A stretch of 61,162 nt of DNA from Noviherbaspirillum sp. Root189 (GTDB taxonomy: Bacteria; Pseudomonadota; Gammaproteobacteria; Burkholderiales; Burkholderiaceae_D): positions 1 to 61,162 of the forward strand of contig NZ_LMHZ01000026.1 in the NCBI RefSeq assembly GCF_001428545.1. Reading direction: 5' to 3'. How positions within the stretch are numbered: the first letter of the stretch is position 1; every line of letters begins with the position of its first letter. Below are positions 1 to 7,812 of this stretch, piece after piece. Made by a program: the position numbers and the translations under genes. Below the pieces are notes generated by a model. The model saw only the letters and a list, made by a program, of their open reading frames with translations, was not told the origin of the DNA and did no database searches.

Positions 1-224
1 TGATGGCGGTCGGCGGCGCTGCTTACCTCGTTTCGAAAGCAATCAGGGGCGCCAAGGTCGTGGGCTTCGCCGACCTCGGCATGGAAGCGATCTACGAGTT
101 TGAAGTTAAAGATATGCCGGTTACAGTGGCCGTTGACTCCAACGGCATCTCGGTACATGACACTGGCCCACGGCACTGGCGGCAGGAGATTCAGCGGCGT
201 GCGATACCGCTGCATGTCGCATGA
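1..224 (+). CDS. Fumarate hydratase class I, C-terminal end (partial)
   Basis: The frame is open from the left edge, so the gene begins outside the window. The visible 73 residues match the end of the beta (C-terminal) domain of iron-sulfur class I fumarases, with the runs GGAAYLVSKAI, FADLGMEAIYEFEV and KDMPVTVAVDS. The enzyme interconverts fumarate and malate in the TCA cycle. The catalytic [4Fe-4S] cysteines would lie upstream and are not seen. The last ~15 residues diverge from what I remember of the family. Tartrate dehydratase beta subunits share this fold, but the motif run fits fumarase better. Confidence 0.9.
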   Translation, partial: MAVGGAAYLVSKAIRGAKVVGFADLGMEAIYEFEVKDMPVTVAVDSNGISVHDTGPRHWRQEIQRRAIPLHVA

Positions 225-236
225 TGAGGCATGTCG

Positions 237-256
237 ATTCCTCCTACAGGAGGAAT
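237..256 (+). terminator. Hairpin between fumarase and the first binding-protein gene
   Basis: ATTCCTCC and GGAGGAAT form a perfect 8-bp stem around a TACA loop, 13 bases after the fumarase stop. A T-rich stretch follows about ten bases later, so it may end fumarase transcription. A near-identical hairpin lies upstream of the paralogous gene at 5393-5415, which suggests it belongs to a leader duplicated with the gene. It may therefore be regulatory rather than a plain terminator. Confidence 0.45.
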
Positions 257-317
257 GCGGCAGCGTTTTCTTTGTCGCATGATGCATCCATCGTTACACA
301 AAATCAAAGGAGACACC

Positions 318-1478
318 GTGCAAGGTCGCTATCCGTTTTTCATCTCGCTGTTCGTTGCCGCTTCGACCATCTTTTCCGCTGCCGCGCATGCGGAAGTCAA
401 CATCGGTGTCACGCTGTCCACCACCGGCCCGGCCGCTTCGCTCGGCATTCCGGAGCGGAATGCGGTCGCATTGCTACCGAAGGAAATCGGTGGTCAAAAG
501 ATCAATTACCTTGTTCTTGACGATGCATCGGATTCCACCAATGCGGTCAAGAATGCGCGTAAGCTGACCGCCGAAAGTCGTGTCGACCTGCTGGTCGGTT
601 CCAGCACCAGCCCGAATGCGCTGGCCATGATCGATGTCGCGTCGGAGTCGATGACGCCGATGATCGCGGTAGCGGCATCTGCAGCGATCGTGCAACCGAT
701 GGATGCCAAGCGCAACTGGGTTTTCAAGCCGCCGCAACATGACAGTCTGATGGCGCGCGCCGTCCTCGAGCATATGTCGAAGAGCAACATCAAATCGCTC
801 GGATTTATCGGCTTCAACGATGCTTACGGTGAAAGCTGGTGGAAAGAGGTACAAAAGGCGGCCGACATCTACAAGGTCAAGATCGTCGCATCGGAGCGCT
901 TCAGCCGCACCGACAACAATGTGGTCGGTCAGGTACTCAAGCTCATGGCCGGCAATCCTGAGGCGGTGATGATTGCGGGCTCCGGCACGCCGGCGGCTAT
1001 GCCGCAGATCGCATTGAAGCAGCGCGGCTATCAGGGGCGCATCTATCAGACGCATGGCGTGGCCAATAACGACTTCCTGCGGGTCGGTGGAAAAGATGTC
1101 GAAGGCGCCTACCTGCCTGCCGGCCCGTTGCTGGTGGCGCAACAGTTGCCTTCCAACCATTCATCCAGGCAGCGCGGCGTCGAGTTTATCAATGCCTATG
1201 AATCCGCCTATGGTCCCGGCACGGCCAATACCTTTGCCGCGCATGTATGGGATATCGGCTTGTGGCTGCAGCAGTCGATTCCGGTCGCACTCAAGTCCGG
1301 CGCCAAACCGGGCACGCCGGAATTCAGGAAAGCCTTGCGCGATGCGCTTGAGCTGCTGAAGGAAGTGCGTGGCGCGCACGGTGTCTACAACCTGTCCTCT
1401 AATGATCACAATGGCCTGGACGAACGTGCCCGCGTGATTGTAAAAATCGAGGGCGGACAATGGAAGTACGTGCCCTAA
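318..1478 (+). CDS. Branched-chain amino acid-type ABC transporter substrate-binding protein (copy 1)
   Basis: A 386-residue periplasmic binding protein of the Leu/Ile/Val (LivK, type I fold) family. I place the start at GTG 318: it follows AAAGGAGAC at a normal distance and gives exactly the length of the paralogue at 5479-6639. An in-frame upstream start at 231 would put 29 extra residues before the signal peptide. The N-terminus (VAASTIFSAAAHA, then EVNIG) is a Sec signal peptide. Next to a dehalogenase operon, the ligand may be an aromatic acid rather than an amino acid; several LivK homologues in aromatic-degrading bacteria bind aromatics. The ligand is inference. Confidence 0.9.
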   Translation: MQGRYPFFISLFVAASTIFSAAAHAEVNIGVTLSTTGPAASLGIPERNAVALLPKEIGGQKINYLVLDDASDSTNAVKNARKLTAESRVDLLVGSSTSPNALAMIDVASESMTPMIAVAASAAIVQPMDAKRNWVFKPPQHDSLMARAVLEHMSKSNIKSLGFIGFNDAYGESWWKEVQKAADIYKVKIVASERFSRTDNNVVGQVLKLMAGNPEAVMIAGSGTPAAMPQIALKQRGYQGRIYQTHGVANNDFLRVGGKDVEGAYLPAGPLLVAQQLPSNHSSRQRGVEFINAYESAYGPGTANTFAAHVWDIGLWLQQSIPVALKSGAKPGTPEFRKALRDALELLKEVRGAHGVYNLSSNDHNGLDERARVIVKIEGGQWKYVP

Positions 1479-1649
1479 CAGCACGCCAGGTCGAATCGCC
1501 TATTCGGGCGACATCTTGAACCGCCTGCGCCTGCACAGCAAGCGCAAGGCTTGATACCCCGACTTTCGTCCTGCACCGCCACCGCCATCGGCATAGCGCG
1601 ATTGCGGGGGAGGACGTTCGTCCCGACTTCCGGAGCTGATTTACCCATC

Positions 1650-2702
1650 ATGGATTTTTCAATCGCTGCCATTCTTGTACAAGACGGCATCACATCCGGC
1701 GCGATCTATGCACTGCTGGCGCTGGCGATCGTGCTTGTATTTTCGGTCACGCGTGTGATCTTCATCCCGCAGGGGGAATTTGTTGCGTATGGCGCGCTGA
1801 CCCTGGCGGCACTGCAGGCACAACGTCTGCCGCTGACTTGCGCACTGCTCGTGGCGATGGGTGTCCTCACCTTCATTGCCGAAACGACCGCATTGTTGCG
1901 CAATGTCGAAAGGCGCCGTGACTGGAAAAAAGACTTGCCTGCGGTAGCAGGCAAGTATCTGGCATTCCCGTCTGCCGTATTCGTTTTGACCAGGCTGTAT
2001 GCCGGCACCACCATGCCGCTGCCGTTGCAAGTGATGCTTGCCTTGCTGATCGTGATACCGATGGGTCCCATGCTGTACCGCCTGGCGTATCAGCCGCTGG
2101 CCAAGGCCAGCGTACTGATGCTGCTGATCGTTTCGGTCAGCGTGCATCTTGCATTGACCGGCCTCGGGCTTGTGATGTTCGGTGCCGAAGGGGTACGTAC
2201 CCAGCCGTTTTCCAATGCCATCCATTCGGTGGGCGCATTGCAGATCTCCGGCCAAAGCTTATGGGTGATCGGCATCTCTGCCGCACTGATTGTCCTGCTC
2301 TACCTGTATTTCGAATTCACGCTGTCCGGCAAGGCGTTGCGCGCGACCGCCGTCAACGGTCTGGGTGCGCAGTTGCTGGGCATCAGTCCGGCTCGCGCGG
2401 GCAAGCTGACCTTTACGCTGGCCGCCGCAATGGGTGCGATTTGCGGCATCCTGATCGCGCCGATGACCACCATCTATTACGAGTCGGGCTTTCTGATCGG
2501 TCTCAAGGGCTTTGTCGGTTCCATTTTCGGAGGATTGGCGAGTTATCCGGCGGCTGCGGCCGGCGCATTCTTTGTCGGCTTGCTGGAATCGCAGTCGTCG
2601 TTCTGGGCAAGCGCCTTCAAGGAAGTCATCGTGTTCACCCTGATCCTGCCGGTGCTGCTGTGGCGCTCGCTAACGTCCCGCCACGTCGAGCATGAAGCAT
2701 AA
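1650..2702 (+). CDS. livH: Branched-chain amino acid-type ABC transporter permease (LivH)
   Basis: A 350-residue inner-membrane permease with about eight hydrophobic segments, starting MDFSIAAILVQDGITSGAIYALLAL, the usual LivH N-terminus. The frame is open from 1551, but the ATG at 1650 gives the family start and the upstream part is not hydrophobic. It pairs with the LivM half of the next protein to form the translocation channel. Its stop (2700-2702) is followed at once by the ribosome site of the next gene, so the two are probably translationally coupled. Confidence 0.9.
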   Translation: MDFSIAAILVQDGITSGAIYALLALAIVLVFSVTRVIFIPQGEFVAYGALTLAALQAQRLPLTCALLVAMGVLTFIAETTALLRNVERRRDWKKDLPAVAGKYLAFPSAVFVLTRLYAGTTMPLPLQVMLALLIVIPMGPMLYRLAYQPLAKASVLMLLIVSVSVHLALTGLGLVMFGAEGVRTQPFSNAIHSVGALQISGQSLWVIGISAALIVLLYLYFEFTLSGKALRATAVNGLGAQLLGISPARAGKLTFTLAAAMGAICGILIAPMTTIYYESGFLIGLKGFVGSIFGGLASYPAAAAGAFFVGLLESQSSFWASAFKEVIVFTLILPVLLWRSLTSRHVEHEA

Positions 2703-2712
2703 GGAAGAGAAC

Positions 2713-4497
2713 ATGCAAATTCAACGCCATCGGCTATTGCCGCTTGTTATGCTGGCACTGGCAGCACTGCTGCCCGCGTTGCCCATTCCCGAATACTGGA
2801 TTACGCTGTTGAACTATATCGGCTTGTACAGTCTGGTTGCGATCGGACTCGTTCTGTTGACCGGCGTGGGTGGGCTCACCTCGTTCGGACAAGCCGCATT
2901 TGTCGGTGTCGGTGCTTATGTCACCGGCTATCTGAGCACCCGCTACGGCGTATCGCCCTGGCTTACGCTGCCGGCAGGTCTGTTGATCACGGTTGCCGCC
3001 GCCTATCTGATCGGATTGCTCACCATGCGCATGTCCGGTCATTATCTGCCGCTGGCAACGATTGCCTGGGGCTTATCGCTGTATTACCTGTTCGGCAATC
3101 TGGAATTTCTCGGAAAGCACGACGGTCTTAATGGAATCCCGCCGCTCACCATTGTCGGGAACCCGCTCAATGCCGGACGCGACATGTACTACCTGATCTG
3201 GCTGATCGTACTGCTGGCCGCAATCGCGGTGACAAACCTGTTGAACTCGCGGCCGGGGCGCGCGATCCGCGCATTGAAGGGTGGTGTCACGATGGCCGAG
3301 GCAATGGGGGTGCATACCGCCTGGATGAAAGTCGTGGTGTTCGTCTTTGCGGCGGTGCTCGCCTGCATCTCCGGGTGGCTGTATGCGCATCTGCAACGTG
3401 CGGTCAATCCGACTCCGTTCGGTCTCAATTACGGGATTGAATATTTGTTCATGGCGGTCGTCGGCGGCGTCGGTCATGTTGGCGGCGCAATTCTCGGTGC
3501 ATCGCTGCTGACGATTCTGAAAGACTTGCTGCAAGGAGTGCTGCCGCAGTTGTTCGGCGATAACGGCAACTATGACGGCATCGTACTCGGCATCCTGCTG
3601 GTGTTGTTGCTGCACTATGCGAAAGATGGCATCTGGCCGTACCTGCGCGCGTGGTTTCCGCGCCGTACGCCGGTCGCCGCGCCTGCGAATGCGGTGCCAC
3701 TCGCAGTGCGCAAGAAACCTGCAAGCGGCAGCTTGCTGCTCGATGTGAAAGCGGCACGCAAGGAGTTCGGCGGCTTGGTAGCCGTCAACGACGTAAGCTT
3801 CCAGATGCGCGCCGGTGAAATCGTCGGCTTGATCGGCCCGAACGGCGCGGGCAAGTCCACTACTTTCAACCTCGTTACCGGCCTGCTGCCGCTGACCCGT
3901 GGCGAGATCCGCTACCGCGATGAAACCGTGTCCAACCTGACATCGCGCGAAATCGCAAAGCGCGGTATCGGACGCACCTTCCAGCACGTGCAATTGCTTC
4001 CGACCATGAGCGTGCTTGAAAACGTTGCGCTGGGCGCGCACCTGCGCGGTGACTTCTTGCCGCAGGGCGGTGTAATCGCAAGCGTGCTGCGCTTGAACCG
4101 CGACGAAGAAAAGAAGTTGTTGCGCGAAGCCGCAGTGCAGCTTAAGCGTGTCGGCCTGGAACGGCATATGCACGATGAAGCCGGAAGCCTCGCACTAGGG
4201 CAGCAACGGATTCTGGAAATTGCGCGGGCATTGTGCGGCGACCCGGCGTTGCTGTTGCTGGACGAGCCTGCGGCCGGCTTGCGTTACAAGGAAAAACAGG
4301 CGCTTGCCGAGCTGTTGCGCAAACTCAGGGCGGAAGGCATGAGCGTGCTGATCGTCGAGCATGACATGGATTTCGTCATGAATCTGACAGACCGCCTGGT
4401 CGTGATGGAATTCGGCACGCGCATCGCGGAAGGAGCGCCGGAAAAAATTCAGAGCGATCCGGCCGTGCTGGAAGCTTACCTCGGCAGCGTCGATTAA
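2713..4497 (+). CDS. Fused Liv permease/ATPase (LivM-LivG)
   Basis: A 594-residue fusion. Residues ~1-320 are a LivM-type permease, including the LTGVGGLTSFGQAAFVGVGAY region. Residues ~340-594 are a LivG ATPase with Walker A GPNGAGKST, signature LALGQQRILEIARAL and Walker B LLLLDEPAAGL. I prefer ATG 2713, preceded by AAGGAAG, over ATG 2692, which overlaps the livH stop. LivM and LivG are usually separate, but the fusion is known in betaproteobacteria. It joins LivH and LivF to energise import of the ligand delivered by the binding proteins at 318 and/or 5479. Confidence 0.92.
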   Translation: MQIQRHRLLPLVMLALAALLPALPIPEYWITLLNYIGLYSLVAIGLVLLTGVGGLTSFGQAAFVGVGAYVTGYLSTRYGVSPWLTLPAGLLITVAAAYLIGLLTMRMSGHYLPLATIAWGLSLYYLFGNLEFLGKHDGLNGIPPLTIVGNPLNAGRDMYYLIWLIVLLAAIAVTNLLNSRPGRAIRALKGGVTMAEAMGVHTAWMKVVVFVFAAVLACISGWLYAHLQRAVNPTPFGLNYGIEYLFMAVVGGVGHVGGAILGASLLTILKDLLQGVLPQLFGDNGNYDGIVLGILLVLLLHYAKDGIWPYLRAWFPRRTPVAAPANAVPLAVRKKPASGSLLLDVKAARKEFGGLVAVNDVSFQMRAGEIVGLIGPNGAGKSTTFNLVTGLLPLTRGEIRYRDETVSNLTSREIAKRGIGRTFQHVQLLPTMSVLENVALGAHLRGDFLPQGGVIASVLRLNRDEEKKLLREAAVQLKRVGLERHMHDEAGSLALGQQRILEIARALCGDPALLLLDEPAAGLRYKEKQALAELLRKLRAEGMSVLIVEHDMDFVMNLTDRLVVMEFGTRIAEGAPEKIQSDPAVLEAYLGSVD

Positions 4498-4508
4498 AGG
4501 AGCAGATC

Positions 4509-5285
4509 ATGTCGCTGATACTGGAAGTAAACGATTTTCATGCATCGTACGGCAAGGTCGAAGCCTTGAGCGGCGTCAGGCTAAAGGTCAATGCCGGCGA
4601 GATCGTCACGGTGATCGGTCCAAACGGCGCCGGCAAGTCGACCATGCTCAACGCCGTGATGGGTGCATTGCCGGCGGGAGGCGTTGCGCGCGGTGCGGTC
4701 TGTTATCTGGGCCGCGACGTCAGCGCCATGCCGATCGAACGGCGCGTCGCGCAAGGCATGTGCTTAGTGCCGGAAAACCGCGAACTGTTTTCATCGATGA
4801 CGGTGGAAGACAATCTGATGCTGGGTGCATATCGACGCAGGCAAGCGGGTGACAAGAATTACCTGGATCAGACCGATGTCGTATTCGGCCTGTTCCCGCG
4901 CCTGAAAGAGCGCCGCCGGCAGGAAGCAGGAACGCTTTCCGGCGGCGAGCGGCAAATGCTCGCGGTCGGGAGAGCGTTGATGGGTAAGCCGCAACTGTTG
5001 ATGCTGGATGAGCCGAGCCTTGGACTGGCGCCGCTGATCGTCAAGGAAATATTTCATATCATCAGCGACTTGCGCAAGACCGGCGTCGCCATCCTGCTGG
5101 TCGAACAGAACGCGCGCGCCGCGCTGCAGGTTGCCAACTATGGCTACGTCATCGAGACCGGTGAAATCGTACTGGAAGGCGCGGCATCGGAACTGGCTGC
5201 CAATCCGCGAGTAATCGAGTCCTATCTCGGATTGGCAAAAAAGGAAGCGGCTACGCCAGGCAACAGTTCGCATGCATTTGCATAA
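4509..5285 (+). CDS. livF: Branched-chain amino acid-type ABC transporter ATPase (LivF)
   Basis: A 258-residue cytoplasmic ATPase with Walker A GPNGAGKST, signature LSGGERQMLAVGRAL and Walker B LLMLDEPSLGL, then the switch His replaced by Gln (LLVEQN), as is normal for LivF. The start is set by AAAGGAG eight bases before the ATG. It lies 11 bp after the LivM-LivG fusion and completes the transporter. It forms a heterodimer with the LivG half. Confidence 0.92.
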   Translation: MSLILEVNDFHASYGKVEALSGVRLKVNAGEIVTVIGPNGAGKSTMLNAVMGALPAGGVARGAVCYLGRDVSAMPIERRVAQGMCLVPENRELFSSMTVEDNLMLGAYRRRQAGDKNYLDQTDVVFGLFPRLKERRRQEAGTLSGGERQMLAVGRALMGKPQLLMLDEPSLGLAPLIVKEIFHIISDLRKTGVAILLVEQNARAALQVANYGYVIETGEIVLEGAASELAANPRVIESYLGLAKKEAATPGNSSHAFA

Positions 5286-5392
5286 GCGCGTTCATCGAAT
5301 CAGGAGAAGATAGGGAAAAAGCAATTCACCCAATCAAGGCCGTCATGAATATCGATTCCCCGTCATCCCACGAAACGAAGGAGCCGCGCCGC

Positions 5393-5415
5393 ATTCTTCC
5401 TCTTTCAGGAGGAAT
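5393..5415 (+). promoter_or_regulatory. Leader hairpin upstream of binding-protein copy 2
   Basis: ATTCTTCCT pairs with AGGAGGAAT (9 bp, one G-U). The same hairpin occurs at 237-256 before copy 1. Both leaders also share GTCGCATGAT and AAAGGAGACA before the start codon, so the leader was duplicated with the gene. Whether it terminates or regulates is not known. Confidence 0.4.
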
Positions 5416-5478
5416 GACACCACATCCATGCCAGTCGCATGATCGGTAGACATTCCAACCATAATAAAGGAGACATCC

Positions 5479-6639
5479 ATGAGGTTCCATCGAATACATT
5501 TCAAATGCTTCATTGTTGCAGCGGCATCGCTCATTACGCTAGTCGCGCACGCGCAAATCAATGTCGGCGTAACGCTGTCCACCACCGGATTGGCGGCGTC
5601 GCTTGGTATCCCCGAACGCAATACGATTGCACTGTTGCCCAGGGAAATGGGTGGGCAGAAAATCAATTACATTGTGCTCGACGATGGTTCAGACCCCACC
5701 AACGCGGTTAAGAATGCGCGCAAGCTGACGACAGAACATCGTGTCGATGTGCTGGTCGGTTCGAGTACCAGTCCGAATGCGCTGGCGATGATCGAGGTCG
5801 CGGCGGAAACGACGACGCCGATGATTGCGGTCGCCGCTTCATCGGCGATCGTGGCACCGATGGATGCAAAGCGTTACTGGGTGTTCAAACCACCGCAAAA
5901 CGACAGCCTGATGGCGCGCGCCGTCTTCGAGCACATGGCGAAAAATAATATCAAGTCGGTCGCCTTCATCGGTTTCAATGATGCGTACGGCGAAGGCTGG
6001 TGGCATGAGACGCAAAAGGCGGCAGAAACCAACAAGGTCGCTATCGTCGCGGTCGAACGCTTCAACCGTAACGACAACAATGTGATCGGCCAGGTATTGA
6101 AAGTCATCGCGGCACGTCCCGATGCAGTGTTGATCGCAGGTTCCGGTACACCGGCGGCAATGCCGCAGCTCGCATTGAAGCAGCGCGGCTATCAAGGAAA
6201 GATTTATCAGACGCCCGGCATCGCGAATAACGATTTCCTGCGCATCGGCGGCAAGGATGTCGATGGAGCTCTCGTGCCGGTCGGCCCATCGGTCGTGGCG
6301 CAACAATTGCCGGCCGGTCATCCGGCGCGCCAGAGCGGACTGGAATTTTTGAAAGCCTACGAATCCGCGTATGGCGCCGGTACTACCAGCACCTTTGCGG
6401 CCCATGTTTGGGATGTCGGCTTGTGGCTGCAGAATGCGATTCCCGCCGCATTGCGTTCCGGTGCAAAGCCGGGCACGCCGGAATTCAGGAAGGCCTTGCG
6501 CGATGCGATTGAATCGCTGAAGGATGTGCGCGGCGTCAACGGCGTCTATAACCTGTCGCCGAGCGATCACAACGGCCTGGACGAGCGGGCCCGCGTCATC
6601 ATGAAAGTCGAGAACGGACAATGGAAGCTGCTTCCATAG
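5479..6639 (+). CDS. Branched-chain amino acid-type ABC transporter substrate-binding protein (copy 2)
   Basis: 386 residues, the same length as the product at 318-1478 and alike along its whole length (for example NVGVTLSTTGLAASLGIPERN against NIGVTLSTTGPAASLGIPERN). The signal peptide ends near VAHA. The start ATG follows AAAGGAGACATCC. Having one binding protein before and one after a single permease/ATPase set suggests one channel fed by two receptors of slightly different ligand preference. That is inference from the layout. A strong terminator follows the gene. Confidence 0.9.
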   Translation: MRFHRIHFKCFIVAAASLITLVAHAQINVGVTLSTTGLAASLGIPERNTIALLPREMGGQKINYIVLDDGSDPTNAVKNARKLTTEHRVDVLVGSSTSPNALAMIEVAAETTTPMIAVAASSAIVAPMDAKRYWVFKPPQNDSLMARAVFEHMAKNNIKSVAFIGFNDAYGEGWWHETQKAAETNKVAIVAVERFNRNDNNVIGQVLKVIAARPDAVLIAGSGTPAAMPQLALKQRGYQGKIYQTPGIANNDFLRIGGKDVDGALVPVGPSVVAQQLPAGHPARQSGLEFLKAYESAYGAGTTSTFAAHVWDVGLWLQNAIPAALRSGAKPGTPEFRKALRDAIESLKDVRGVNGVYNLSPSDHNGLDERARVIMKVENGQWKLLP

Positions 6640-6672
6640 CGCGTCATTGGTAACGGTTGTAACGTTGCTCGA

Positions 6673-6705
6673 GCCTGATCCATCCCCGATGGATCAGGCA
6701 CTTTT
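6673..6705 (+). terminator. Rho-independent terminator of the transporter operon
   Basis: A perfect 12-bp stem, GCCTGATCCATC with GATGGATCAGGC and a CCC loop, is followed by ACTTTTG. It lies 33 bp after the stop of the second binding protein and separates the transporter genes from the regulator and dehalogenase genes. Confidence 0.8.
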
Positions 6706-6799
6706 GCGATGTGCATTCCGGGTCGGTATGAGTAAGCATGCCTCCGGCTGCAAGTAGATCGGCTTGTACGTTCGCGATGCCATGCCAGGGAGAACCGAT

Positions 6800-7573
6800 G
6801 TGAATGCACGCCATGACGGTTCAATGCCGCTGTCTGCCACGCTGGAACTTATCGAAAGCGTCGGGCGCCGCGGCTTCTATGGTGCAATGCTGCGCACGGT
6901 CAACCGGTTTGCGCAAGTCGACCATTGTGCGCTGATGCGTATCCCTGTCGACGGCGAGATCGAAGTATTCGGTGCCGACAGCAAGTCGTCGCCGTCGCTG
7001 CTGGCCGCTGCGACGGTTGCCTATATTGACCATTTTCACAAGTTCGACCCGAATCGCGTGCTTTTACGCGATGCGAAATCGATGCGCGGCGCATTGCTGG
7101 TGCATCGCCAACGGCGTGCCGACATGGGCGACCGTGCCTACCGCGAAGCCTGCTACGAACGCAGCGAGCTGGTGGAGCGCCTGTCATTCAGCACCGCTAT
7201 CGAAGACGGCTCGCTGGTGGCGCTGAACGTCTACCGGCGTGATGTCACTGGCGAATTCAGCATGGCAGAAATTGATGCATTGACTAATGTCGCCCCGGTC
7301 CTGCTGGCGGCCTGTGTGCGCCACGTCGATCTTATTCGTTGCGTCGTGCGCGATGCTGAAAGCTGGCATGAGTTGTTAAAGATGCGCTGTGCATCCTTGA
7401 CCAAACGGGAAGCGGACGTGTTGTCATGCATGCTATCGGGCATGACATTGCGCGATGCGGCGCAGGCCTGCGGGATTGCTTATTCCAGCGCGGTGACCTA
7501 CAGCAGCCGCGCATACAATCGCCTCGGCGTGCGTACGCTGCGTGAAGTCAAAAACCTGTTTGAAGCAGGCTGA
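6800..7573 (+). CDS. LuxR-family transcriptional regulator
   Basis: A 257-residue regulator. The C-terminal ~65 residues (LTKREADVLSCMLSGMTLRDAAQACGIAYSSAVTY…) form a LuxR/GerE helix-turn-helix. The N-terminal ~180 residues are an unrecognised sensory region without a receiver aspartate. I choose GTG 6800 because AGGGAGA lies seven bases upstream; in-frame TTG 6764 and ATG 6782 lack a good site. It stands alone between the transporter terminator and the dehalogenase, on the same strand. A perfect palindrome between it and the dehalogenase (7708-7728) is the natural candidate for its operator. Confidence 0.85.
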   Translation: MNARHDGSMPLSATLELIESVGRRGFYGAMLRTVNRFAQVDHCALMRIPVDGEIEVFGADSKSSPSLLAAATVAYIDHFHKFDPNRVLLRDAKSMRGALLVHRQRRADMGDRAYREACYERSELVERLSFSTAIEDGSLVALNVYRRDVTGEFSMAEIDALTNVAPVLLAACVRHVDLIRCVVRDAESWHELLKMRCASLTKREADVLSCMLSGMTLRDAAQACGIAYSSAVTYSSRAYNRLGVRTLREVKNLFEAG

Positions 7574-7707
7574 ATTGTAATCAGAAAGGCCAACGTTCGA
7601 AGGCGGGAATTTCTCATTGAGTAGGTATCGATTACCGACGGCACCCGGCATGTCGTTGGCAGCCGCGCCACTTTTCATCGATTCCTTTGTGGCGCTCTGC
7701 GGATGCA

Positions 7708-7728
7708 TGTCCCTATCTCATAGGGACA
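7708..7728 (+). promoter_or_regulatory. Perfect 21-bp palindrome upstream of the dehalogenase
   Basis: TGTCCCTAT and ATAGGGACA are exact inverted arms separated by CTC, centred 95 bp before the dehalogenase start. The symmetry and length suit a dimeric helix-turn-helix regulator, most simply the adjacent LuxR-type protein. No T-run follows, so a terminator is less likely. I did not notice a second copy in the window. Confidence 0.5.
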
Positions 7729-7812
7729 CTGCTTTAATTTCCGAGTCGCATACTCGTCTCAACAACAACGCCGGTGAACAGCGAGCAGCGACGCCGGATT
7801 CAGGAGACAGCG

